This document shows positions 42,555-51,639 of a stretch of DNA of 64,000 nt, one piece after another. The translations under genes were made by a program, and so were the position numbers. Source of the stretch: Sphingobium scionense (GTDB lineage Bacteria; Pseudomonadota; Alphaproteobacteria; Sphingomonadales; Sphingomonadaceae); contig NZ_JACIEU010000022.1 of NCBI RefSeq assembly GCF_014197035.1, positions 21,660 through 85,659 of the forward strand. The letters run 5' to 3'. The notes under the pieces are model-generated. The model ran no database searches, was not told the DNA's origin, and saw only the letters and a list, made by a program, of their open reading frames with translations. Numbering within the stretch: position 1 is the stretch's first letter; every line of letters starts with the position of its first letter.

Positions 42555-43591
42555 TCCGATCATCGGCCGATGGACGGCCGGTGCGCTTCTTCCTGATGCT
42601 GTTCATCGGCTGGACCGGCATGCGCCTGTTCGGCACGATTGCGTCGACAGCGCCACTACCGACGACAGTGCCAACCCAGGCCAAAGGCAGTCGGATCGGC
42701 TCCCCCACCCGTCAGGAGCGCATGATCCCAATCATTCGCGGAGCAGAGACGGCAATATCGGTTGGCAGTAAGTGGCAATCCATCCGCGCGGGCTCACCCT
42801 TCAAGCCAGTCCAGACCTCTTATGCCATCGCGCCACTATCGACCGCATGGTCGTTAAACTCTGGCGCCTCCAGACAAAGGCCTCCCTTAGCCCGGCCCAA
42901 AGTCATGGAACCGCTTGCCATTTCGGTATCGACCATATCGCCCGTCGGTCATGATCGCTGGCAAGGCAGCGCCTGGCTGCTCTGGCGCTCCGGCAGTGGT
43001 TCATCGGCAGACCTCGCCACAGTGGGGCGCCTCGGCGGGTCGCAGGCCGGCGCACGGATCGACTTCGACCTGATGCCCCGATCCTTGGGGCGCCTTGCAG
43101 CTTATGGTCGGGCCACGACGGCCCTCCAATCGCCCGAAGCGCCCGAAATTGCAATCGGCCTGTCCTATCAGCCAATACGCCATATTGCCGTCAGCCTTGC
43201 CGCCGAACGGCGGATCGCGCTCGATACCCAGGCACGAGACGCCTTCGCGCTGCTGCTCGTCGGCGGTTTTGGCCCCAAACCCGTTGCCGGACCGATCGAG
43301 GCCAGCCTCTATGCGCAGACCGGCATGGTGGGCCTGCACAAGCGCGACCTCTTCATCGACGGAAAATTCTCGCTGCTCGCGCCAATCAAGGACAGCCCAT
43401 TGCGCATTGGCATCAGCCTGTCTGGCGGTGCGCAACCCCACGTCGAACGACTGGATATCGGCCCGGAAATCCAGTTTCGCCTGCCCCTTCCAGCGATCGC
43501 CGCGCGCATCGGGATCGAATGGCGTGAACGTGTCGCCGGTCAAGCCAAACCTGCTTCCGGCTTGGCGGTCACACTCGCCGCCGATTTTTAG
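42551..43591 (+). CDS. NfrA-C-terminal-like outer-membrane/periplasmic protein (tentative)
   Basis: A 346-aa protein starting at an ATGA overlap with the glycosyltransferase stop. The N-terminus has a membrane span (FFLMLFIGWTGMRLFGTIAS). The middle is Ser/Pro-rich and the last 190 residues are a series of short beta strands (YGRATTALQSPEAPEIAIGL, HIAVSLAAERRI, FALLLVGGFGP, GIEWRERVAG) ending GLAVTLAADF, as in outer-membrane barrels. The partnership with an NfrB-like transferase suggests the NfrA C-terminal domain, which exports polysaccharide in the N4-receptor system. The assignment rests on context and strand pattern, not a clear motif. Confidence 0.65.
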   Translation: MIRSSADGRPVRFFLMLFIGWTGMRLFGTIASTAPLPTTVPTQAKGSRIGSPTRQERMIPIIRGAETAISVGSKWQSIRAGSPFKPVQTSYAIAPLSTAWSLNSGASRQRPPLARPKVMEPLAISVSTISPVGHDRWQGSAWLLWRSGSGSSADLATVGRLGGSQAGARIDFDLMPRSLGRLAAYGRATTALQSPEAPEIAIGLSYQPIRHIAVSLAAERRIALDTQARDAFALLLVGGFGPKPVAGPIEASLYAQTGMVGLHKRDLFIDGKFSLLAPIKDSPLRIGISLSGGAQPHVERLDIGPEIQFRLPLPAIAARIGIEWRERVAGQAKPASGLAVTLAADF

Positions 43592-43648
43592 CCTTCCAGC
43601 CATCTCCCGGCTTTCGCTCGGAGTCTTTTGTCTCTAACCCGATGGGGC

Positions 43649-44563
43649 ATGGATCTATACCTGCCCATCGCCAATCTATCGGTGAACGCCCTGGTCATCA
43701 TTGGACTGGGTGGCGTCGTTGGCCTGTTGTCGGGCATGTTCGGCGTCGGCGGCGGTTTTCTCACCACGCCATTGCTGATCTTCTATGGCATCCCTCCTAC
43801 CGTCGCGGCCGCCTCGGCTGCCAGCCAGGTGACCGGTGCCAGCGTGTCGGGGGTCGTCACCCACATGTCGCGCGGCACTGTCGATTTCCGCATGGGCGGC
43901 GTGCTGATCGCCGGCGGCGTGGTAGGCGCAGGCCTTGGCGTCTTCATCTTTCGCCTGCTCCAGTCGCTCGGCCAGATCGATACGGTAATCGGCATACTCT
44001 ATGTTTTGATGCTGGGCGGTATCGGATCACTGATGGCGAAAGAGTCGATCCAGGCGCTGATCGCGCTCAAGACCGGCAAGCGCATGCAGGCGCGCAAGCG
44101 GCGCCATCATCCGCTCGTCGCGGCCCTGCCGACGCGCTGGCGCTTCTATCGCTCGGGCCTCTATATCTCGCCGCTGGCGCCGCTGCTGCTGGGCATGGCG
44201 ACTGGTATCCTGACGATGTTGCTGGGCGTGGGTGGCGGCTTCATCCTGGTGCCCGCGATGCTCTATCTGCTCGGCATGAACACCCAGTCGGTGGTCGGCA
44301 CATCGCTGTTCCAGATATTGTTCGTCACCATTGCGACCACGATGATGCACGCCATGACGACCAAGGCAGTCGATCTGGTGCTCGCGCTGTTGCTGCTGAT
44401 CGGCAGCGTCACCGGTGCGCAGGTCGGCACCCGGCTGTCGATGACCATCCGCCCCGAATATCTGCGCATCCTGCTCGCAGCGATCGTGCTACTGGTGGCT
44501 GCCCGCATGGCACTCGGGCTTGGTTGGCGGCCCGACGAAATCTTCACGATCGATGTAAAATGA
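43649..44563 (+). CDS. Sulfite exporter TauE/SafE family permease
   Basis: Inner-membrane protein with about eight hydrophobic spans in 304 aa. The two repeats of the family are seen as GVVGLLSGMFGVGGGFLTTPLLIF near the N-terminus and GILTMLLGVGGGFILVPAMLYL in the second half. The typical TVAAASAASQVTGAS and SVVGTSLFQILFV segments are present. The family exports sulfite, sulfoacetate or related anions; the real substrate is unknown. The ATG at 43649 follows GATGGGG; an in-frame TTG at 43628 is less likely. It overlaps the next gene by 4 bases (ATGA), so the pair forms one translation unit. Confidence 0.93.
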   Translation: MDLYLPIANLSVNALVIIGLGGVVGLLSGMFGVGGGFLTTPLLIFYGIPPTVAAASAASQVTGASVSGVVTHMSRGTVDFRMGGVLIAGGVVGAGLGVFIFRLLQSLGQIDTVIGILYVLMLGGIGSLMAKESIQALIALKTGKRMQARKRRHHPLVAALPTRWRFYRSGLYISPLAPLLLGMATGILTMLLGVGGGFILVPAMLYLLGMNTQSVVGTSLFQILFVTIATTMMHAMTTKAVDLVLALLLLIGSVTGAQVGTRLSMTIRPEYLRILLAAIVLLVAARMALGLGWRPDEIFTIDVK

Positions 44564-45318
44564 GGGCACACCACCTCTCTTTGCCCATGCTGGCCCTGTT
44601 TCTGAGCGGCGCGGACGAGCCGAAACTGGTGCCCGATGTGTCGCAGCGTGAGGTCGAAATCCAGTACAGCTTCACCGGCGCCGACCTGCTGCTGTTCGGT
44701 GCGATCGTCTATCCCGACGGGCGACGGCCGGACAAGCCGGCGGATATCGTCGTCGTGCTGAAAGGCCCCGAACAGTCGATCACCATGCGCGAGAAGCAGA
44801 AGGTTGCCGGTATCTGGGTCAACGCCGACCGCGCCCGTTTTCGTTCGGCGCCCAGCTTTTACGCCATGGCCTCCTCCCGGCCGATCGACCGGATCGTGGA
44901 TGAACGCACCGCCGCCATTTATGAAATGGGCGTCGACAAGCTTCAGCTATCCCCCTCCTCGCTCAATGACAGTGCGGAACTGGATCGGTTTCAAGCAGGC
45001 CTGGTCGACCTGCGCCAGCGCAACGGCCTGTTCGTCGAGAAACCCGGCACGGTCGAGATCAGCGATGGCGTTCTCTATCGCGCCCGCCTGCCGCTGTCGG
45101 CCCGTGTGATCGTGGGCGACTATACGGCTGAAACCTTCCTGGTGCAGGACGGCCGCGTCGTGGCAGCAGCGGTGCGCGACATCCATGTCCGCAAATCGGG
45201 ATTCGAACAGTTCATGGCCGTCGCCGCCGAACGCTGGTCGTTCCTCTATGGCCTGACCGCGATCGCTCTGGCGGTCGGCATGGGCTGGGCCGCCGGCGCG
45301 ATTGCCCGCCGCATCTGA
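44560..45318 (+). CDS. TIGR02186-type exported/membrane protein
   Basis: A 252-aa protein of the alphaproteobacterial TIGR02186 type. It has a short signal (MRAHHLSLPMLALFLSGA) and a periplasmic domain with PDVSQREVEIQYSFTGADLLLFGAI and VLKGPEQSITMREKQKVAGIWVN, which are the conserved family segments. A C-terminal span FLYGLTAIALAVGMGWAAGAI anchors it. This family is habitually encoded next to TauE/SafE permeases, which fits here (4-base overlap). Together they probably form one transport or anion-handling unit; function undefined. Confidence 0.86.
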   Translation: MRAHHLSLPMLALFLSGADEPKLVPDVSQREVEIQYSFTGADLLLFGAIVYPDGRRPDKPADIVVVLKGPEQSITMREKQKVAGIWVNADRARFRSAPSFYAMASSRPIDRIVDERTAAIYEMGVDKLQLSPSSLNDSAELDRFQAGLVDLRQRNGLFVEKPGTVEISDGVLYRARLPLSARVIVGDYTAETFLVQDGRVVAAAVRDIHVRKSGFEQFMAVAAERWSFLYGLTAIALAVGMGWAAGAIARRI

Positions 45319-45542
45319 TCGGCCGCCTCTCCAAAAGTTCATCTTCCAGCCACGCTGTCGCAGGCCGTCATGGACCATATCGGTCCTGCCACCTCCCCCC
45401 CCCCTTGGGTGGCACGAAACAGGCCAGCTGGGACCAGCTGGCCGAACGGTCGGAACGCGTGGGTCTTGTTCCGACCGCCCACAGCCCGGCACGTCGGTCT
45501 CCTCCCGATGTGCCGGGCGCTCGGGTCGATCGAGGAGACGGC

Positions 45543-46280
45543 ATGATGACGCGCGGCGGCAAAAGCATCCGGTATATCCTGCCTATCCTGATCCTCGTTT
45601 TGATCGCCTCCGCCTTCCAGTGGCTCGGCTATCCGGGCGGCGATCCCTTTTCCCTCTCTCGCCCCCAGGGCTATCGGCCAGGCCATGGCACACCCATCGC
45701 CATCATCCTGTCAGGCGACATGGGCATGAAGGTCGGCATGGGACCGGGCATCATGGCACGCCTGACCCGAGACGGCCTGCCGTCGGTCGGGGTCAATTCG
45801 CTGACCTATTTCCGCAAGACCCGCAGTCCGGCCGAGGCCACCGCGCTGATCAGCCAAGCCCTGGCTCAGGCCCACAACATCGATCCCGCCGCGCCGGTCA
45901 TCCTGATCGGCCAGTCCTTCGGCGCGGACATGGCGCATGTCGGCCTTGCCGGACTGCCCGCTGCGCAACGCCACACAATCGCCATGGTCGCGCTGGTCGT
46001 GCCGGGCGCGACGGTCGAATATCGCGCCTCGCCGGGCGAGATTTTCACTTTTGCCATGGCAGAGACGGATGCCCTGCCGACCGCGCGCAAGCTCGACTGG
46101 GCGCCTCTGCTCTGCGTCCATGGCCAGGAGGAAACGGCAAGCCTTTGCCCGTTGCTGCACCAGCCCAATCTGCAAACGGTCACGCTGCCGGGCGGACACC
46201 CGTTGCACCATGATGTCGATACGCTCTACCACGTCCTGCACGCGGCCTTTGCCCGGCAGGGGTTGATCCGGAAGACCTGA
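45543..46280 (+). CDS. VirJ/AcvB-family alpha/beta hydrolase
   Basis: Periplasmic serine hydrolase of the AcvB/VirJ family. In Agrobacterium AcvB degrades lysyl-phosphatidylglycerol and is co-encoded with the MprF-like LpiA. The N-terminal span YILPILILVLIASAFQWLG acts as signal/anchor. The nucleophile elbow is GQSFGAD. The late LPGGHPLHHD region holds the His, and APLLCVHGQEE the pre-acid strand. At 245 aa it equals the single-domain VirJ form. An MprF homologue is encoded two genes downstream, supporting a role in lipid turnover. ATG 45543 follows GAGGAGACGGC. Confidence 0.88.
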   Translation: MMTRGGKSIRYILPILILVLIASAFQWLGYPGGDPFSLSRPQGYRPGHGTPIAIILSGDMGMKVGMGPGIMARLTRDGLPSVGVNSLTYFRKTRSPAEATALISQALAQAHNIDPAAPVILIGQSFGADMAHVGLAGLPAAQRHTIAMVALVVPGATVEYRASPGEIFTFAMAETDALPTARKLDWAPLLCVHGQEETASLCPLLHQPNLQTVTLPGGHPLHHDVDTLYHVLHAAFARQGLIRKT

Positions 46281-46283
46281 CCC

Positions 46284-46694
46284 ATGCTTCACGCCTTGCG
46301 TCTTTTCCTCGTCGGCCTCTGCCTGATCATCGCCGTTCCGGCCATGGCGACCGATCCGGTGCTGGGTTCCTGGATCAATCCGCGCGGCAGCGTCACGGTC
46401 ACGACCGGCGCCTGCCAGGACAGATTATGCGGCTGGGTCAGCCACGCCAATGCCGAGGCACTGACGGATGCCAACGACGCCGGCATCCCGCATCTGGTCG
46501 GCACCACCCTGCTGCAGGATTACCGCCCCAAAGGGCAGGGTCATTGGGCCGGGCGGGTCTTTGTGCCCGACATGGGCCGCACCTTCTATTCCACCATCGA
46601 CCAGCAGGGGCCGGACCAGCTGAAGATTTCCGGCTGCATTCTGGGTGGGCTTTTCTGCCGCAGCCAGCTCTGGCACCGGGTCAAGACAGGGTAG
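46284..46694 (+). CDS. DUF2147 exported protein
   Basis: A 136-aa periplasmic protein. The signal peptide ends VPAMA at residue 22. The domain begins DPVLGSWINPRGSVTVTTGACQDRLCGWV and ends GQGHWAGRVFVPDMGRTFYSTIDQQGPDQLKISGCILGGLFCRSQLWHRV, the usual DUF2147 strand set with paired cysteines. It starts 3 bases after the VirJ-like gene stop and ends 6 bases before mprF, so it is part of the same operon. Its role is unknown; position between a lipid hydrolase and synthase suggests an accessory function. Confidence 0.88.
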   Translation: MLHALRLFLVGLCLIIAVPAMATDPVLGSWINPRGSVTVTTGACQDRLCGWVSHANAEALTDANDAGIPHLVGTTLLQDYRPKGQGHWAGRVFVPDMGRTFYSTIDQQGPDQLKISGCILGGLFCRSQLWHRVKTG

Positions 46695-46700
46695 CGGCAG

Positions 46701-49244
46701 ATGGGGGCGATGACATATGTGCGCCGTTACCAGACACCCTTGTCGGTCGGGCTTGTCGTGCTGCTGGCCGCACTCGGCTTCGTCGCACTCTACCATCTGC
46801 TGCATGATGTGCATGTGCGCGACATCCGCGCGGCCTTTCATGCACTTGGCCCGGCAGCCCTGATCCCCGCCCTGCTGCTGACCGCGATCAGCTATGTTAC
46901 CCTCACCTTCTACGACGTGCTGGCGCTGCGCTCGATCGGGCGGCCCTTGCCCTATGGCACAGCAGCGCTCGCCTCCTTCACCAGCTATACGCTCAGCCAT
47001 AATCTGGGCCTGTCGCTGCTGACCGGCGGATCGGCGCGCTATCGCATCTACAGCGCGGCGGGGCTGGGCGTTGCGGACGTGGCACGGGTCGTCGCGATCG
47101 CCGGCGCCACCTTCTGGGGCGGCGTCCTGACGCTGGCCGCCGCCATGCTGGTCTGGCGGCCGGAGATGCTGTCGATGGGCGATGTCCGCCTGTCCGCGCC
47201 CATGCTGCGTTTGGTAGGCAGCCTGACCCTCACGGCCATCATCGGCCTGATCCTCTATGCCGGCCGGCGGGGACGCATGCTGCATCTTGGCCGCATGTCC
47301 CTGCCGCTGCCGCCCGCCTCGCGGATATTCTGCCAGATCGGCATCGGCGTCATCGACCTGGCCGCCGCCAGCGCGGCGCTGTTCGTCCTCATCCCCGGCG
47401 TCGACCTCCATGCCTGGCCTGCCTTCTTCCTGGGCTATGCGCTCGCCATCGTCGCCGTGCTGCTGACCCATGTGCCCGGCGGCGTCGGCGTGTTCGAACT
47501 GGTGATGCTCGCCGCCCTGCCCGGCGTCGACCGGCCGCAACTGGTCGCCGCGTTGCTCGCCTATCGGCTGGTCTATTATATTCTGCCGTTGCTGATCGCG
47601 GTCGGCATCATCGTTGCACAGGAGGGCTGGCGCTGGCGGCAGCCGCTGCGCCGCACCCTGCGCGGGCTGCAGGCCGTCACTACCGGCCTTGCGCCGATCA
47701 TGACGGCGGCAATCGTCTTCCTGGGCGGCGCCATCCTGCTGGTATCGGGTTCGCTCCCGGCCATCCCGCACCGGGTCGCGACCCTCAACAGCGTCGTGCC
47801 CCTGCCTTTCCTCGAAGCGTCGCACATGGCCGGCAGCCTGGTCGGCGCGGCATTGCTGATCCTGTCGGCCGGCCTCTATCGGCGGCTCGACGGCGCCTTC
47901 TGGCTGACCCGCATCCTGCTCCTTGCCGGCGCGATCTTCTCGCTGCTCAAGGGGCTGGATTATGAGGAGGCGGCGGCGATGCTGCTGATCGCCGCGCTGC
48001 TGCAATGGGCGCGTCCGGCTTTCTATCGCCGCACGCAACTCATCGCCGACGCTTTTTCGCCCGGCTGGCTGGCGACTGTCGCGGTGGTTCTGGGCCTCTC
48101 CGTCTGGATCGGCTTCTTCGCCTACAAGCATGTCGAATATCAGAACGACCTCTGGTGGCATTTCGCCGCCCGCGCCGATGCGTCGCGCTTCCTGCGCGCC
48201 AGCCTCGCCGTCGCCGTGCTGCTGATCGGCCTGGCGCTCTGGCGCCTGCTGCGCCCGGCCGCGATCATCCCTATCATGGCCAGCGACGCCGCTGCCCCGC
48301 CAGAGGCCGCGCTGGCGCTGGCCGAACGCACCGACGCCAATCTTGCCTATATCGGCGACAAGCGCTTCCTGGTGTCGGACAGCGGCACCTGCTGCCTGAT
48401 GTATCAGATCAGGGGGCATAGCTGGATCGTCATGGGCGATCCGGTCGGCGCCCGAAGCGAATGGGCGGACCTGCTCTGGCGGCTGCGCGAACAGGCCGAT
48501 GCCGCGCAGGGGCGGCTGCTGCTCTACCAGATCAGCCAGGACATGCTGCCGCTGGCGATCGAACTGGGGCTGCAGATCGTCAAATATGGCGAGGAAGCGC
48601 ATGTCGACCTGGCCAGCTTCACGCTGGACGGCCCGGCTGCCAAGCCGCTGCGCTATGCCGAGCGGCGCGCGGCGCGTGAGGGCGCCAGTTTCGAGATCAT
48701 CCCCGCCGCCATGCTGGACAAGGAAATGGACCGGCTGACCGAGATTTCCGCCCATTGGCTTCAGGCCAAGGGGCACAAGGAAAAATGCTTCAGCGTCGGC
48801 CGCTTCGATCGGCGCTATATGGCACGGTTCGACTGCGCCGTGGTGCGGCAGGAGGGCAGGATCGTCGCCTTCGCCAATATCTGGGCCGCAGCCGACCGGT
48901 CCGAACTGTCGGTCGACCTGATGCGCCATGATGACGGCGCGCCCTATGGCACGATGGACTTTCTGTTCATCCACCTGATGCTCTGGGGCAAAGCACGGGG
49001 TTATCGCTGGTTCAACCTCGGCCTCGCGCCGCTTTCCGGGCTGGAAGCGCGCCGGCTGGCACCGCTCTGGTCGAAGCTGGGCGCGCTGCTCTACCAGCAT
49101 GGCAATGCGCTCTACGGCTTTGAAGGGCTGCGCGCCTACAAGGACAAGTTCAGCCCGGAATGGGAACCCCGCTTCGTTGCCGGGCCGCAGGGCCTGTCCT
49201 TTGGCCGGGCGCTGCTCGATCTTCAGGCACTGATCGCCGGATAG
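46701..49244 (+). CDS. mprF: MprF-type phosphatidylglycerol aminoacyltransferase/flippase
   Basis: Bifunctional inner-membrane enzyme of 847 aa that transfers an amino acid (usually Lys) from tRNA to phosphatidylglycerol and flips the product, reducing negative surface charge and giving resistance to cationic peptides. The first 520 residues are hydrophobic spans of the flippase domain (TGGSARYRIYSAAGL, HVPGGVGVFELVMLA). The C-terminal cytosolic DUF2156 synthase domain begins near FLVSDSGTCCLMYQIRGHSW and includes KYGEEAHVDL, KGHKEKCFSVGRFD and RWFNLGLAPLSG. It ends the VirJ-DUF2147-MprF run. The amino acid donor is not readable. Confidence 0.95.
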   Translation: MGAMTYVRRYQTPLSVGLVVLLAALGFVALYHLLHDVHVRDIRAAFHALGPAALIPALLLTAISYVTLTFYDVLALRSIGRPLPYGTAALASFTSYTLSHNLGLSLLTGGSARYRIYSAAGLGVADVARVVAIAGATFWGGVLTLAAAMLVWRPEMLSMGDVRLSAPMLRLVGSLTLTAIIGLILYAGRRGRMLHLGRMSLPLPPASRIFCQIGIGVIDLAAASAALFVLIPGVDLHAWPAFFLGYALAIVAVLLTHVPGGVGVFELVMLAALPGVDRPQLVAALLAYRLVYYILPLLIAVGIIVAQEGWRWRQPLRRTLRGLQAVTTGLAPIMTAAIVFLGGAILLVSGSLPAIPHRVATLNSVVPLPFLEASHMAGSLVGAALLILSAGLYRRLDGAFWLTRILLLAGAIFSLLKGLDYEEAAAMLLIAALLQWARPAFYRRTQLIADAFSPGWLATVAVVLGLSVWIGFFAYKHVEYQNDLWWHFAARADASRFLRASLAVAVLLIGLALWRLLRPAAIIPIMASDAAAPPEAALALAERTDANLAYIGDKRFLVSDSGTCCLMYQIRGHSWIVMGDPVGARSEWADLLWRLREQADAAQGRLLLYQISQDMLPLAIELGLQIVKYGEEAHVDLASFTLDGPAAKPLRYAERRAAREGASFEIIPAAMLDKEMDRLTEISAHWLQAKGHKEKCFSVGRFDRRYMARFDCAVVRQEGRIVAFANIWAAADRSELSVDLMRHDDGAPYGTMDFLFIHLMLWGKARGYRWFNLGLAPLSGLEARRLAPLWSKLGALLYQHGNALYGFEGLRAYKDKFSPEWEPRFVAGPQGLSFGRALLDLQALIAG

Positions 49245-49283
49245 CCATTGCGCGACGGGCGCATCCCGCGATAGCGCTGGGCG

Positions 49284-49676
49284 ATGCACGCCATCCATCA
49301 TATCGCCATCATCGGCTCCGACTATGCCCGGTCCCGCCATTTCTATGTCGACATTCTCGGCTTTGCGGTGCTGAACGAGGTCTATCGCGCCGAACGCGAC
49401 AGCTGGAAATGCGATCTGGCCGTCGGCGACGGGCAGATCGAGCTTTTCTCCTTCCCCAATCCGCCGCCGCGCCCCTCGCGCCCCGAAGCCTGCGGCCTGC
49501 GCCATCTCGCCTTTGCCGTCAGCGACCTGGATGCGGAGGTCGCCCGCCTCGAAAGCCATGGCGTGGCTTGCGAACCGGTGCGGGTGGACGAATATACCGA
49601 CCGGCGCTTCACCTTCTTCGCCGATCCAGACGGATTGCCGCTGGAGCTTTACGAGGATCAAGTCCGCGCCATTTGA
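49284..49676 (+). CDS. VOC-family (glyoxalase-like) metalloprotein, YaeR-type
   Basis: A 130-aa vicinal-oxygen-chelate fold protein. It begins HAIHHIAIIGSDYARSRHFYVDILGFAVLNEVYR, giving the first metal His. Next come GDGQIELFSFPNPP, GLRHLAFAVSDLDA (second His) and DPDGLPLELYED (Glu). This set matches the YaeR/GloA2 group. A detoxification or lyase role is possible; the substrate is unknown. It follows mprF by 39 bases on the same strand, but is probably unrelated to lipid modification. Confidence 0.9.
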   Translation: MHAIHHIAIIGSDYARSRHFYVDILGFAVLNEVYRAERDSWKCDLAVGDGQIELFSFPNPPPRPSRPEACGLRHLAFAVSDLDAEVARLESHGVACEPVRVDEYTDRRFTFFADPDGLPLELYEDQVRAI

Positions 49677-49729
49677 CAGCATCAGGCCATGCCCCTTAGG
49701 TAACCGGTATCAATAACCGGGAGAGGGTC

Positions 49730-51334
49730 ATGGCAGTCAGTCGACGGGACGCATTGCTGGCGACGGCTTCGGCCATGCTGGCGGGCAGTGTGAGCGAAGC
49801 GCGGGCCGCTCCGCCTGCTCCTCCCGCGCCACCTGCCCCCGCGCCCGACTGGCGGCGCGGTTTCGACAATCAGCGCATCGCCGATCTGGGCGACGGCCGC
49901 TTCCTCAATCCGCTGATCGCCGGCGACCATCCCGATCCGACCATCCTCAAGGATGGCGCGGATTATTACATGACCTTCTCGACCTTCGATTCCTATCCCG
50001 GCCTCATCATCTGGCATTCGCGCGACCTGGTGAACTGGCGGCCGATCGGCCCGGCGCTCCACCGGAATATCGGATCAGTCTGGGCGCCTGAACTGTGCAA
50101 GCACAAGGGCCGCTATTATCTCTACATCCCGGTCAAGGCGTCTCCCAACACCAGCTATGTGATCTGGGCCGACCGGATCGAGGGGCCGTGGAGCGATCCG
50201 ATCGACCTCAACCTGCCCAACCATATCGATCCGGGCCATGCGGTGGGAGAGGATGGATCGCGCTGGCTGTTCCTGTCGGGCGGCGACCGGGTGCGCCTGA
50301 CCGACGACGGCCTGGCCACCGTCGGCCAGCCCGAACATGTCTATGATCCCTGGCACTATCCCGACGATTGGGATGTCGAGGGTTTCTCGCCCGAAGGCCC
50401 CAAGATTTTGCGTCACGAGGGCTGGTTCTATCTGGTGACCGCCGTGGGCGGCACCGCCGGGCCGCCGACCGGCCATATGGTGATCGCCGCCCGGTCGCGG
50501 TCGATCCATGGCCCGTGGGAGAATTGCCCGGCCAACCCGATCGTCCGCACCCTCGATCGCGCCGAAAAATGGTGGTCGCGCGGCCATGCCACCTTGGTCG
50601 AGGGTCCGGATGGCAGTTGGTGGTCGGTCTATCATGGCTATGAAAATGGCTATTGGACACTGGGGCGGCAAACGCTGCTCGACCCGGTCGAATGGACGGC
50701 GGACGGCTGGTTCCGGATGACCGGCGGCGACCTGTCGCAGCCGATCGCCAAGCCCAGGGGCGGCCAGGCCGGGCCGCATGGCCAGGCACTGTCGGACGAT
50801 TTCAGCGCATTGCACATCGGATCGCGCTGGAACTTCTTCAAGCCGGCGCCGCAGGAAGCGCAACGCGCGCGGGTGGAGAAGGGATCGCTGGTCCTGAAGG
50901 CCAGCGGCACCGCGCCGTCCAGTTCGTCGCCACTGCTGCTGGTGGCCGGCGACCAGGCCTATCAGTTCGAATGCACGATCGAGATCGCGCCGGGCGGCGT
51001 CGCCGGGCTGCTGCTCTTCTATGACGAGCAGCTCTATTGCGGGCTGGGCTTCGACCAGGAACGGTTCGTCACCCATCAATATGGGATAGAGCGCGGCCGC
51101 CCGGCCAATCCCCATGGCCGCCGGATGCGGATGCGCGTCACCAATGACCGGCACATCATCCGCTTCCACATCAGCGGCGATGACGGCAAGAGCTGGAAGC
51201 GGTTCGACCGGGGGATGGAAGTGTCGGGCTATCACCATAATGTGCGCGGCGGCTTCCTGATGCTGCGCCCCGGCCTCTATTCTGCCGGTGCGGGTGAAGC
51301 GCGCTTCACCGACTTCCGTTTTCGCGCACTCTAA
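49730..51334 (+). CDS. Glycoside hydrolase family 43 (beta-xylosidase/arabinofuranosidase type)
   Basis: Exported GH43 enzyme. The N-terminus VSRRDALLATASAMLAGS is a Tat-like signal followed by a Pro/Ala linker. Catalytic base Asp69 lies in AGDHPDPTILKDG. SVWAPELCKHKGRYYLYI is the next conserved strand. The pKa-modulating Asp is in HIDPGHAVGEDGS and the likely general acid Glu in DVEGFSPEGPKI. The C-terminal 180 residues (from about 345) form a beta-sandwich domain (LVLKASGTAP, QFECTIEIAPGGVAGLLLFY) typical of GH43 xylosidases. It is 534 aa and full-length. No xylan gene is adjacent, and the next gene downstream is convergent. Confidence 0.92.
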   Translation: MAVSRRDALLATASAMLAGSVSEARAAPPAPPAPPAPAPDWRRGFDNQRIADLGDGRFLNPLIAGDHPDPTILKDGADYYMTFSTFDSYPGLIIWHSRDLVNWRPIGPALHRNIGSVWAPELCKHKGRYYLYIPVKASPNTSYVIWADRIEGPWSDPIDLNLPNHIDPGHAVGEDGSRWLFLSGGDRVRLTDDGLATVGQPEHVYDPWHYPDDWDVEGFSPEGPKILRHEGWFYLVTAVGGTAGPPTGHMVIAARSRSIHGPWENCPANPIVRTLDRAEKWWSRGHATLVEGPDGSWWSVYHGYENGYWTLGRQTLLDPVEWTADGWFRMTGGDLSQPIAKPRGGQAGPHGQALSDDFSALHIGSRWNFFKPAPQEAQRARVEKGSLVLKASGTAPSSSSPLLLVAGDQAYQFECTIEIAPGGVAGLLLFYDEQLYCGLGFDQERFVTHQYGIERGRPANPHGRRMRMRVTNDRHIIRFHISGDDGKSWKRFDRGMEVSGYHHNVRGGFLMLRPGLYSAGAGEARFTDFRFRAL

Positions 51335-51639
51335 GGCCGATTGGGCCGACACGGGACGCGACAGCCGAAGTTCACAGTGTCGTGCGGGCTATTTCGGGCC
51401 AATGCGCCGGTAACGCGCCTGTAACGCGACAGTGGCGAGGAAAACGGGTCACGCCCGCGCGCCTTCGACGCGACACTGAGGCGACAGGGACGCGACAGGT
51501 GGGCAGTATGGGAAGGAGATAGGGCGGCGCTTGCATCCCCAAGGGTAGATCAGAGAAGGGCCGAGTAGGACAGCGAGGCGGACGTCGTGAAAGTCCACCC
51601 TGCCGCGCCTAGCGCGCCATTCGCGCAAGTCTCGCTGCC
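51335..51639. other. Intergenic region between convergent genes
   Basis: 305 bases with no gene seen. The word CGCGACA recurs (for example near 51356, 51425, 51469 and 51490), without clear arms or T-run; its role is unclear. No terminator was recognised. Confidence 0.45.

Noticed and set aside
45380..45420. Hairpin GCCACC...GGGTGGC with C-run considered as a terminator after the TIGR02186 gene
   Set aside because: Short arms and no T-run; the C-run may be a sequencing-sensitive tract. It was left out as unsupported.
46425..49682. A 1085-codon minus-strand open frame
   Set aside because: Antisense to mprF and the VOC gene; Gln/Arg-rich sequence with no domain.
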